Positions 1-4,932 of a stretch of 7,040 nucleotides of DNA are shown here, piece by piece. A program made the translations under genes and the position numbers. The DNA comes from Verrucomicrobiota bacterium. Its GTDB lineage: Bacteria > Verrucomicrobiota > Lentisphaeria > Oligosphaerales > JAFGRS01. The first letter of the stretch is position 1; each line of letters opens with the position of its first letter. The stretch spans positions 1-7,040 of the forward strand of contig JAGVUW010000496.1 in assembly GCA_019136035.1 (NCBI GenBank). The letters are read 5' to 3'. The notes beneath the pieces were generated by a model, which did no database searches, was not told the DNA's origin, and saw nothing but the letters and a program-made list of their open reading frames with translations.

Positions 1-20
1 ATTGCGGGGCTTGAGGTTAT

Positions 21-70
21 TGGCTCGGCACTCTGGGCTCGAACCAGCGACCAAGCGGTTAACAGCCGCC
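21..70 (-). pseudogene. 3' half of a tRNA-Asn(GTT) gene, 5' half missing
   Basis: Read on the minus strand, this stretch is the 3' half of a tRNA. A five-pair anticodon stem (70-66 with 58-54, one G-U pair) encloses the loop CTGTTAA with anticodon GTT, which is asparagine. A five-base variable loop follows (53-49). The T arm carries the canonical loop TTCGAGC (43-37); its stem has four good pairs and one G-A mismatch. The 3' acceptor strand GTGCCGA (31-25), a G discriminator and an encoded CCA (23-21) complete it. The partner acceptor strand TCGGCAC and a normal D arm are absent where they should lie (about 71-97). It is therefore a fragment, not a working tRNA. Such 3' halves are the usual footprint of tyrosine-integrase attachment sites, but gene decay or a dispersed tRNA-derived repeat would look the same. 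Confidence 0.72.
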
Positions 71-142
71 AGTGCAGACGCTCTGGCGACGCAGGGGGGG
101 CCGCCGGATGGGACAGGGCAAGAACGGCGGCACGCGCAGACG

Positions 143-169
143 GATGTGGCCGTAGTGGACTGGGTGGAC
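143..169. repeat. Degenerate 9-bp tandem repeat (GTGGAC core)
   Basis: The hexamer GTGGMC recurs at 146, 155 and 164, exactly nine bases apart, with variable three-base linkers. Only about three units are visible and one is imperfect, so chance cannot be excluded. It fits the many short-period repeats elsewhere in the window. Confidence 0.35.
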
Positions 170-230
170 GACGTGCGGCGCGTCCGATCGGCGGGCGGCA
201 GCCGCTCCGTCGGGGCAGTCCCTTCTTTCC

Positions 231-267
231 CTTCCCGCCGTCTTGGCGGTCTTGGCGGCTTGGCGAG
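231..267. repeat. CTTGGCG (CGCCAAG) short tandem repeat
   Basis: The heptamer CTTGGCG occurs at 242-248, 251-257 and 259-265, spaced nine and eight bases apart. On the minus strand this reads as CGCCAAG units. I associate such interspersed CGCCAAG tracts with PVC-type genomes, where they lie between genes and produce meaningless translations. The track here is short and its edges are not sharp. Confidence 0.6.
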
Positions 268-285
268 AGACGACCCCACTTTCCG

Positions 286-310
286 GAGGGTACACGCCTA
301 AAGGCGTCAC
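286..310. repeat. Short palindromic repeat around ACGCCT/AGGCGT
   Basis: ACGCCT (294-299) and AGGCGT (302-307) form a perfect six-base inverted repeat separated by AA. The pairing would be a tiny hairpin or a dyad-symmetric site. The motif with its flanks resembles a small palindromic repeat I recall as scattered through planctomycete intergenic DNA, which is recollection and not shown here. A regulatory operator is possible, but no gene start lies nearby. Confidence 0.4.
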
Positions 311-345
311 GACGACCCCGTTCGCCCGGCTCGGCACCGGGCATT

Positions 346-534
346 TCAGCCCAGGACCTCGAAGGCGAGTTCGACCCGTCTGAAGGGGGCGCTGACCTGG
401 AAGCCGGCGACGCGGTCGGCGATGGCGGCGTAGATCTCGCGGGCGATGGCGATGTCGGCGCGCAGTGTGTCCGCAGCTCGGGCGCGGGGGTTCTGGCATG
501 CGTCTGCCTCGACTTGGGTGAAGATTCCATGAAT
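346..534 (-). pseudogene. C-terminal remnant, MTHFR/homocysteine methyltransferase-like
   Basis: The minus strand from 534 to 346 is open for 62 codons and ends in TGA (348-346). It has no ATG or GTG start and is cut at its upstream end by an in-frame TGA (537-535). Its last part reads AIAREIYAAIADRVAGFQVS and then APFRRVELAFEVLG. The amphipathic helix, a beta strand, a PF-x-R turn and a closing helix look like the end of a TIM-barrel protein. They recall the C-terminus of bifunctional homocysteine S-methyltransferase/methylenetetrahydrofolate reductase (pattern GIYLxxPFxRYDLxxEL). The composition is clearly protein-like, unlike the neighbouring frames. The catalytic parts are missing, so it is a dead 3' fragment. 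An upstream ATG in another frame (about 553-551) preceded by GGAG would need a frameshift to join it. The coding origin is fairly safe; the family name is tentative. Confidence 0.5.
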
Positions 535-652
535 TCAGGCATCCGGTGTCTCCGGCGTGCCTGGCCGGCGTCCGGGCGCGGGTCTACACTGATGGGTCAG
601 TGGTCGGTTTGGCGTCTGGTGTCGTCGGCGGCGGTTCGCCGGAGGGCGTGAG

Positions 653-1192
653 GTGGTGATCGCGATGCGGCATCGGTCCATGCGGCGGCTGGGGTGTTGC
701 GGGGTGGCCTTGCTGATGGCCGGCCTGGTCTTCGGCTGTGGTCGTCAGGCCGCCGGCCCGGCGGCGGGTGCGGCGTTAGCGCCGTACGTCGGGCAGGCGC
801 TCGGCGCGGCGACAGCGCCGGTCGCGGTCGAGGCGCTCCTGCCGGTCCGCAATGGCTGCCAGGATGTCCTCGGGCTGTATCTGGTGCAGGCGGCCCGGGA
901 TTTCCCGGACCTGGTGCGGGTGCAGATCCTCGACATGCACAGCCAGGCCGGCCGGAGCCGCCTCGAGGCGCATGGGCTGCGCTGCGCGGCGGTGCTGGTG
1001 CAGGGCTCGACGCGCTTCGATCTGGGTGATGCTGGGGGCAAGGTCCTTCTCGAGGGCCCGATGGACCCCCTGGATGTGCATCGCGTGCTGCAGCGCGAGC
1101 TGCAGGGGCGGTTGCCGGCGGGGGCGGCCCTCTCGGCGCCGCCGGCAGGCGGTGCGCCGACGGCGGAGCAGCGCCGTCAGGCGGGGTTCTGA
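653..1192 (+). CDS. Small thioredoxin-fold-like lipoprotein (paralogue 1)
   Basis: This is a predicted lipoprotein of 179 residues. An arginine-rich n-region and a hydrophobic stretch lead to the lipobox LVFGC, placing the lipidated cysteine at about residue 29. A Pro/Ala linker follows, then a globular domain (residues 55-155). Its strand-helix-strand order (VAVEALLP, then LVRVQILD, then CAAVLVQG) suggests a thioredoxin-like fold. It has no CXXC: only Cys69 lies near that position. Cys111 sits in GLRCAAVLVQG, where thioredoxins carry the cis-proline loop. The domain aligns along its length with the protein at 2489-2986 (shared pattern V.I.D....G..R....GL.CA...V.G...FDL). The GTG at 653 has GGAGG seven bases upstream; ATG 665 with AGGTGG is an equally good start and gives a more typical signal peptide. 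The tail (about 156-179) is low-complexity and probably disordered. Its function is unknown. It heads the lipoprotein cluster. Confidence 0.8.
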   Translation: MVIAMRHRSMRRLGCCGVALLMAGLVFGCGRQAAGPAAGAALAPYVGQALGAATAPVAVEALLPVRNGCQDVLGLYLVQAARDFPDLVRVQILDMHSQAGRSRLEAHGLRCAAVLVQGSTRFDLGDAGGKVLLEGPMDPLDVHRVLQRELQGRLPAGAALSAPPAGGAPTAEQRRQAGF

Positions 1193-1295
1193 GGCCGGTG
1201 TGGGCAGTGGCGATGCCGGTGTGTGGGGCCGAGTGGCCGGGGCGAGTCTGGTTGCCAGCGGTGACAGGATCCATCCATGACGCGGGAGGTGCTCG

Positions 1296-2120
1296 ATGCA
1301 GGCATGGCGTACGACGATGGGGGCGGCGGTCCTGGCGGTGGCGATGCTGGCGGTCAGCGGCTGCCGACGGGAGGCGGACGAGGGCACGGTGTTGCACCTC
1401 TATGCCCCCTGTGGTCTGGAGATGCCCTTCATGGACCTCGAGGCTCTGTTCGAGCGTTCGCACCCGGGGGTGGATGTCCGGCTGCTGCTGGACAACGCCC
1501 ACATCCTGGCCGAGCGTGTCCTGGAGGGCGGCGAGCGGCCGGACCTGGTGGTCTCGCCGGGCGGACATGAGTTCCACCGCCTCACCGAGGCAGGGCTCCT
1601 GACCGCGGCCGACACGCGGCCGTTCAGCCGCATGGACCTCTGCCTGTTCGTGCCGCGCGCCAATCAGGCCGGCGTCAAGGCGATGGCTGACCTGACCCGC
1701 GCCGAGGTCAAGGTCGTGGCCATGGCAGACCCCGACAAGACCTCGATCGGGCACCACACCCTGCAGGCCCTGCAGAAGGCCGGCCTCTGGGAGGCTGTCA
1801 AGGACAAGGTCGTGATCACCGGCGACGCCAGTCAGACGTACAAACACGTCGCCAGCGAGAAGGCCGATGCCAGCTTCGCCTACCGGTCTTGCCCCCTGAA
1901 GACGGCTCCGGACAAGCTGGAGTACTCCAAGGTGCGCATCATCGAGAGCGTGCCGGCCGAGCTCTACGGCCCTGCCTACGCCACCATCGCCGTCGTCGCC
2001 GACACGCCGCGGCGGGCCCTGGCAGAGGCCTTCGTCGAGCTGGTCCTGTCGCCGGTGGGCCGGGAGACGATGGCTGCGTACGACCTGCCGAGTCTGGACG
2101 ATGAAGCGATGAAGCGATGA
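1296..2120 (+). CDS. ModA-like substrate-binding lipoprotein with unusual cysteines
   Basis: This is a 274-residue periplasmic solute-binding protein of the ModA/type II binding-protein class. The lipobox AVSGC puts the lipidated cysteine at residue 23, so it is probably membrane-anchored. The first strand and ligand loop are LHLYAPCGLEMPF (residues 33-45). The segments ILAERVLEGGERPDLVVSP (70-88), ADPDKTSIGHHTLQALQKAG (144-163) and the following ASQTYKHVASEKADASFAY (178-196) match ModA order and spacing. In ModA the first loop is AAASL with a molybdate-binding serine. Here it is APCGL, with Cys39 beside a glycine. The second serine-rich loop is replaced by DNAH. The Tyr of the C-terminal lobe is kept (Y196), but Cys199 follows it. 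A ligand other than molybdate is likely. The start ATG has GGGAGGT five bases upstream. The last residues (DDEAMKR) and the stop come from an 8-bp repeat. No permease or ATPase is nearby. Confidence 0.85.
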   Translation: MQAWRTTMGAAVLAVAMLAVSGCRREADEGTVLHLYAPCGLEMPFMDLEALFERSHPGVDVRLLLDNAHILAERVLEGGERPDLVVSPGGHEFHRLTEAGLLTAADTRPFSRMDLCLFVPRANQAGVKAMADLTRAEVKVVAMADPDKTSIGHHTLQALQKAGLWEAVKDKVVITGDASQTYKHVASEKADASFAYRSCPLKTAPDKLEYSKVRIIESVPAELYGPAYATIAVVADTPRRALAEAFVELVLSPVGRETMAAYDLPSLDDEAMKR

Positions 2121-2122
2121 AG
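2099..2122. repeat. Three copies of the 8-bp unit CGATGAAG
   Basis: CGATGAAG occurs three times in tandem (2099-2106, 2107-2114, 2115-2122). Because eight is not a multiple of three, the units read through different frames and the third supplies TGA at 2118-2120, the stop of the ModA-like gene. The related units CGATGAGG and CGATGAAG recur at 2213-2228, and a more decayed copy lies at about 2300-2330. Confidence 0.85.
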
Positions 2123-2176
2123 CGAGGGGGCGAAGAGGGGGAGAACCACGGATGGACACCGATGGACGCGGATGGG
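2115..2176. repeat. 62-bp direct repeat, copy 1
   Basis: This 62-bp block is repeated at 2221-2282 with a single difference (G at 2168, A at 2274), at an offset of 106 bases. It begins with the CGATGAAG unit, passes through a purine-rich segment, and ends in an 11-bp-period series (GATGGACAC, GATGGACGC, GATGGG). The near identity of the copies points to recent duplication or ongoing correction. Confidence 0.9.
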
Positions 2177-2220
2177 GGAAGGGAGGTTGGAGCGGCGGTG
2201 GGGACGAGGGGGCGATGAGG

Positions 2221-2282
2221 CGATGAAGCGAGGGGGCGAAGAGGGGGAGAACCACGGATGGACACCGATGGACACGGATGGG
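2221..2282. repeat. 62-bp direct repeat, copy 2
   Basis: This is the second copy of the block at 2115-2176, with 61 of 62 positions identical. Similarity continues weakly on both sides: CGATGAGG precedes it, and GGAAGGGAG follows with a one-base shift. A third, strongly decayed relative made of GCGATGAGGCGAG-like units follows to about 2332. No gene lies in this tract. Confidence 0.9.
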
Positions 2283-2354
2283 AGGAAGGGAGAGCGCGGG
2301 AGCGGTGAGGCGAGGGAGCGATGAGGCGAGGCGCGCGGCCGGCGGGCGGCGGCC

Positions 2355-2399
2355 AGGTCTGACAGGTCTGACAGGTCTGACAGGTCTGACCGTTCTGAG
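2355..2399. repeat. 9-bp tandem repeat AGGTCTGAC, four perfect copies
   Basis: Four exact head-to-tail copies of AGGTCTGAC occupy 2355-2390, followed by one degenerate copy (2391-2399). There is no spacer between units, so it is a microsatellite-like tract and not a CRISPR array. It lies between the 62-bp repeats and the promoter of the next lipoprotein gene. Confidence 0.9.
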
Positions 2400-2419
2400 A
2401 GTACCGGCGCGGGGTGGTC

Positions 2420-2448
2420 TTGCCTGCGCCGGGTTTTGGGGCTATAGG
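2420..2448 (+). promoter_or_regulatory. Sigma70-like promoter for the second thioredoxin-like gene
   Basis: TTGCCT (2420-2425) and TATAGG (2443-2448) are separated by exactly 17 bases, with four of six consensus matches in each box. Transcription would start near 2455 and leave a leader of about 33 bases before the ATG at 2489, which has a strong AGGAGGA site. It is the most AT-rich patch in this GC-rich gap. It is predicted from sequence only. Confidence 0.5.
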
Positions 2449-2488
2449 CCTGGGCTGGCGGGACAGGAACTGATCAGGAGGACGAGCG

Positions 2489-2986
2489 ATGGTGTCGTTC
2501 AGGTGGCAGGCTGTGGCGGCCGCGGCGGTGGTTGCGGCGGCGGTGCTGGTGTTGGCGGGCTGTGGCAAGGGCCGCACTTCGGCCGATGCTCCGAAGGCGG
2601 CGGGGGCGCATGCCGGCGACAGCACCGGCCAGATGCAGTTCTGTGATGCTAAAGAGGGTCCTGCCGACGCTGCGGTCAAGGTCGTCGCGTACTACCCCGG
2701 GCGGCATGAGGAGACCCTGGCGGCGGTGCGGCGGTTGCTCGAGATTGCCCCCGGGAAGGTCTCCATCGAGATTGTCGACTGGCGCCACAAGGAGGGCATG
2801 GCGCGTCGCGACCAGGCGGGTCTGACCTGCGCCGGCATTACTGTCAACGGCCGGAACGCCTTCGATCTGACGGTCGACGGGCGCACCGAGAAGGTGATGT
2901 TCATCCGCGGCATGGACGGCGACTGGACCGAGGCGCAGTTGCAGGCGGTAGTCAAGGCCGAGGTCGAGGCCGCGGCGGCGCGCTGA
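2489..2986 (+). CDS. Small thioredoxin-fold-like lipoprotein (paralogue 2)
   Basis: This is a 165-residue lipoprotein with a textbook lipobox LAGC (lipidated Cys25) after a long Ala/Val hydrophobic core. A flexible linker (26-60) contains Cys52. The globular part (about 61-160) again suggests a thioredoxin-like beta-alpha order: VKVVAYYP, KVSIEIVDW, CAGITVNG. There is no CXXC at the active-site turn (YYPGRHEET), so it is unlikely to be a classical disulfide oxidoreductase. Cys114 in GLTCAGITVNG matches Cys111 of the protein encoded at 653-1192, and the following NAFDL matches its TRFDL. The pair are paralogues of similar size and design on either side of the ModA-like gene. AGGAGGA at 2476-2482, six bases before the ATG, fixes the start. 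It probably has its own promoter upstream. Its molecular role is unknown; a scaffold or metal- or thiol-binding partner for the neighbouring binding protein is a guess. Confidence 0.85.
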   Translation: MVSFRWQAVAAAAVVAAAVLVLAGCGKGRTSADAPKAAGAHAGDSTGQMQFCDAKEGPADAAVKVVAYYPGRHEETLAAVRRLLEIAPGKVSIEIVDWRHKEGMARRDQAGLTCAGITVNGRNAFDLTVDGRTEKVMFIRGMDGDWTEAQLQAVVKAEVEAAAAR

Positions 2987-3010
2987 GGTCCGTCGAGGGG
3001 TTCCGGCCCG

Positions 3011-3026
3011 CCGGCCGGTCGGCCGG
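3011..3026. terminator. GC-rich hairpin between two genes
   Basis: CCGGCC (3011-3016) pairs with GGCCGG (3021-3026) around a four-base loop, 25 bases after the stop at 2986. No T-run follows, so intrinsic termination is doubtful. The symmetry could also arise by chance in such GC-rich DNA. Confidence 0.25.
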
Positions 3027-3041
3027 GGAGTCACGTCAGGC

Positions 3042-3482
3042 ATGTCCGTTCCATCCTCCAGCCGCCGCCAGGCGGTGCCGCCACATCAGCCGCCCTGCGA
3101 GGGCTGCGGGGCGCGTTGCTGTCGGTATCTGGCCACCGAGATTGACGCCCCCGAGAGCCGTCGGGACCTCGACGACATCCGGTGGTACCTGCTGCACCGC
3201 GATGTCAGCGTCTTCCGCGACGCCGAGGGGCGCTGGTACCTGGCCTTTGCGAGCCCGTGTGAGGCGCTCGACGAGTCCGGACGCTGCCGCATCTACGCCG
3301 ATCGTCCGCAGCTCTGTCGTGACCACGGCCGGACGCCGGGGTCCTGCGAGGCCAGCGGCCCGCTGTACCGCGAGCAGTTCCGCACGGTGGCCGAGTTCGA
3401 GGCCTGGCTCGAGGCCGAGGGCCTCGACTGGCGTCCGCGGCGTCGGCGGGCGGCGTCGGCGGACCCGCCGCCGGCGTGGTGA
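3042..3482 (+). CDS. YkgJ-type cysteine-cluster protein
   Basis: This is a 146-residue cytoplasmic protein of the YkgJ/UPF0153 zinc- or iron-chelating cysteine-cluster family. The N-terminal signature C-x2-C-x3-CC is present as CEGCGARCC (Cys19, Cys22, Cys26, Cys27). The second half of the site is SPCEALDESGRCRIYADRPQ (Cys73, Cys82), followed by LCRDHG (Cys92), matching the family pattern C-x(8)-C-xIY-xxRP-xxCR. An extra Cys102 follows. The family's exact reaction is not established; its cysteines are thought to bind a metal or an iron-sulfur cluster. The C-terminal tail after about residue 125 is arginine/alanine/proline-rich and probably disordered. There is no signal peptide. The start ATG at 3042 has only a weak or distant ribosome site (GGGGAG at 3025-3030). 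It follows the lipoprotein gene by 55 bases and may be read with it. Confidence 0.9.
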   Translation: MSVPSSSRRQAVPPHQPPCEGCGARCCRYLATEIDAPESRRDLDDIRWYLLHRDVSVFRDAEGRWYLAFASPCEALDESGRCRIYADRPQLCRDHGRTPGSCEASGPLYREQFRTVAEFEAWLEAEGLDWRPRRRRAASADPPPAW

Positions 3483-3518
3483 TTGCGCGGTCCAGGGGTG
3501 TTTGAAAGTCCGGTTCTG

Positions 3519-3611
3519 GCACCCCTCCAGGGTGCATGGCGTGCAATCGGCGGTTCCGGGGGTCGTACTGCCGCACGACCCCCGGCTACGATCTTGCACC
3601 CCTCCAGGGTG
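3519..3611. repeat. Nested palindromic repeat element
   Basis: The 16-base sequence GCACCCCTCCAGGGTG occurs twice in direct orientation (3519-3534, 3596-3611), and each copy is itself a small hairpin. Between them is a perfect 11-bp inverted repeat (3556-3566 with 3575-3585, loop of eight). The inner GGGTGC (3530-3535) can also pair with GCACCC (3596-3601), and weaker pairing (GCAATCG with CGATCTTGC) continues between. The whole can therefore fold as one long imperfect hairpin or as three small ones. A partial TCCAGGGGTG also appears at 3491-3500. The layout is that of a small dispersed REP- or MITE-like element. It lies between genes and encodes no protein. Confidence 0.75.
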
Positions 3612-3653
3612 ACCGAGAGAACGCGAACAGCCATGGGCGCGGTCGGCCGGGGG

Positions 3654-3682
3654 TTGTCAGCGGTCTTGGCGCGGGCTAGATT
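3654..3682 (+). promoter_or_regulatory. Sigma70-like promoter for the rRNA methyltransferase operon
   Basis: TTGTCA (3654-3659; five of six consensus bases) and TAGATT (3677-3682; four of six) are separated by 17 bases. The predicted start is near 3689, giving a leader of about 30 bases before the ATG at 3719. It sits just downstream of the palindromic element, so that element would be outside the transcript. Confidence 0.55.
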
Positions 3683-3718
3683 CGGGGGCGGCCGGCGGTC
3701 GGCCAGGGCGGAGTGTGC

Positions 3719-4912
3719 ATGGGTTCACAGATTGTGGTCAAGGCGGGTCGCGAGCGGCCGTTGCAGCGCGGTCATCCCTGGGTCATGTCCGGTGCGGTCG
3801 ACGGCGTGCGTGGCCGTCCGGAGCCGGGCGAGACCGTCGACGTGGTTTCCGCGGCGGGCGACTGGCTGGGGCGTGGTGCCTGGGCGCCGTCGTCGGCGAT
3901 TCGTTGTCGGCTGTGGACGCGTGTTGCCGACGAGGCGGTCGACGACGGCTTCATGAGGCGGCGTGTGGAGGCGGCGCTGGCGTACCGTCTTGGCCTGGGT
4001 CTGCCCGCCGCCGGCGACACGGCCGTGCGGCTGATCCACGGCGAGGCCGACGGCCTGCCGGGGGTGACGATCGACCGCTACGGCGATGTCCTGGTGGGGC
4101 AGTTCCTCTCGTGGGGTGCCGAGGCCTGGAAGGCGACGCTGGTCGAGGCGGCGATGGCGCTGACCGGCTGCGCCGGTTTCTACGAACGCTCCGACACCGC
4201 GGCGCGCGAGCGTGAGGGCCTTGCCGCGTCGTGCGGGCTGCGGCGCGGCGAGGAGCCGCCGGAGCTGGTGACGATTCGGGAGGGCCCGCTTTGCCTGATG
4301 GTGGATGTCCGGGCCGGCCACAAGACCGGTTTCTACCTCGACCAGCGTGAGAACCGCCGCCTGGTGGCCGCGGTGAGCCGCGACCGCGAGGTCCTGAATG
4401 CCTTTGCCTACACGGGCGGCTTCGGCCTGGCGGCCCTGGCCGGCGGGGCCCGGTCGGTCGTGCAGGTCGACACCTCGGCCGAGGCCCTGGCCCTGGCCAC
4501 CCGGCACGCCGAGCTGAACGACTTCGCGCCGGAGCGCTGGTCCTGCCAGCGTGCCGATGTCTTCGTGGAGCTGCGCCGGTGCCGTGACAGCCGCACCCGC
4601 TTCGACCTGATCATCCTCGACCCGCCGAAGTTCGCGGATTCCCGCAGCCAGCTCGAGGGTGCCTGTCGCGGCTACAAGGATATCAACCTCCTGGCGCTGA
4701 AGCTGCTGCGCCCGGGCGGCCTGCTCTTCACCTTCTCCTGTTCGGGGGCGATGACGCCCGAGCTGTTCCGCAAGGTGGTCGCCGATGCCGCCATCGACGC
4801 CGGCCGCGAGGCCGTCGTCCTGCGCGAACTGACGCAGGGCCTGGACCACCCGCAGCCGTTGCACATCCCCGAGGCGCGTTACCTGACCGGCCTGCAGGTG
4901 CAGGTGCGCTAA
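3719..4912 (+). CDS. rlmI: 23S rRNA m5C methyltransferase, RlmI type
   Basis: This is a class I SAM-dependent RNA methyltransferase of the RlmI/YccW family (E. coli RlmI methylates C1962 of 23S rRNA). Its 397 residues match the usual length of about 396. The N-terminal PUA-like RNA-binding domain begins VVKAGRERPLQRGHPWVMSG. A central segment carries LIHGEADGLPGVTIDRYGD. The family signature HKTGFYLDQRENR is at residues 201-213. The SAM-binding motif NAFAYTGGFG is at 227-236 and is followed by VVQVDTS. The catalytic-site motif LDPPKF is at about 300-305. FSCSG at about 339-343 holds Cys341, the best candidate nucleophile. ATG 3719 is preferred over the GTG at 3713, because GGAG lies five bases upstream and the product then starts like its relatives. 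A promoter precedes it, and the next gene follows after 20 bases. The family is secure; the exact target base is inferred from it. Confidence 0.93.
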   Translation: MGSQIVVKAGRERPLQRGHPWVMSGAVDGVRGRPEPGETVDVVSAAGDWLGRGAWAPSSAIRCRLWTRVADEAVDDGFMRRRVEAALAYRLGLGLPAAGDTAVRLIHGEADGLPGVTIDRYGDVLVGQFLSWGAEAWKATLVEAAMALTGCAGFYERSDTAAREREGLAASCGLRRGEEPPELVTIREGPLCLMVDVRAGHKTGFYLDQRENRRLVAAVSRDREVLNAFAYTGGFGLAALAGGARSVVQVDTSAEALALATRHAELNDFAPERWSCQRADVFVELRRCRDSRTRFDLIILDPPKFADSRSQLEGACRGYKDINLLALKLLRPGGLLFTFSCSGAMTPELFRKVVADAAIDAGREAVVLRELTQGLDHPQPLHIPEARYLTGLQVQVR

Positions 4913-4932
4913 GGGAGCACCGTGAGGAGCCC

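Larger units (their letters stand above)
71..652. other. Gene-poor left flank with repeats and a gene remnant
   Basis: No intact gene was found here on either strand. The open frames that cross it have no family signature. It contains the short repeats and the minus-strand gene remnant listed separately. The stretch 535-652 shows no gene. A sequence TACACT at 585-590 could be a -10 box for the first lipoprotein gene, but no acceptable -35 box sits 16-18 bases upstream, so no promoter is claimed. Confidence 0.6.

Noticed and set aside
21..100. An intact tRNA-Asn gene
   Set aside because: No 5' acceptor strand complementary to GTGCCGA and no normal D arm are present at the required distance.
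2..301. Plus-strand open frame of 99 codons at the left edge
   Set aside because: Part of it is the antisense reading of the tRNA-Asn fragment and the rest is repeat sequence.
1252..1280. Promoter for the ModA-like gene starting with TTGCCA at 1252
   Set aside because: No acceptable -10 box is found 16-18 bases downstream.
1296..2120. Naming the binding protein modA
   Set aside because: The molybdate-binding serine loops are not conserved and no modBC genes are adjacent, so a molybdate role is not supported.
597..2255. Long minus-strand open frame (552 codons) opposite the first two lipoprotein genes
   Set aside because: It lies antisense to two genes with clear signal peptides and family motifs. 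Its translation is Arg/Pro/His-rich with no domain, and its first part is translated repeat DNA. Long antisense frames are expected at this GC content.
2355..2399. A CRISPR array
   Set aside because: The units are nine bases long and directly adjacent with no spacers.
2278..2646. Plus-strand open frame of 122 codons across the repeat tract
   Set aside because: Its periodic GLT residues come from the 9-bp repeat, and its end overlaps the lipoprotein gene in another frame.
3725..4864. Minus-strand open frame opposite the methyltransferase gene
   Set aside because: The plus-strand product has all RlmI motifs and the normal length; the antisense product has no recognisable motif.
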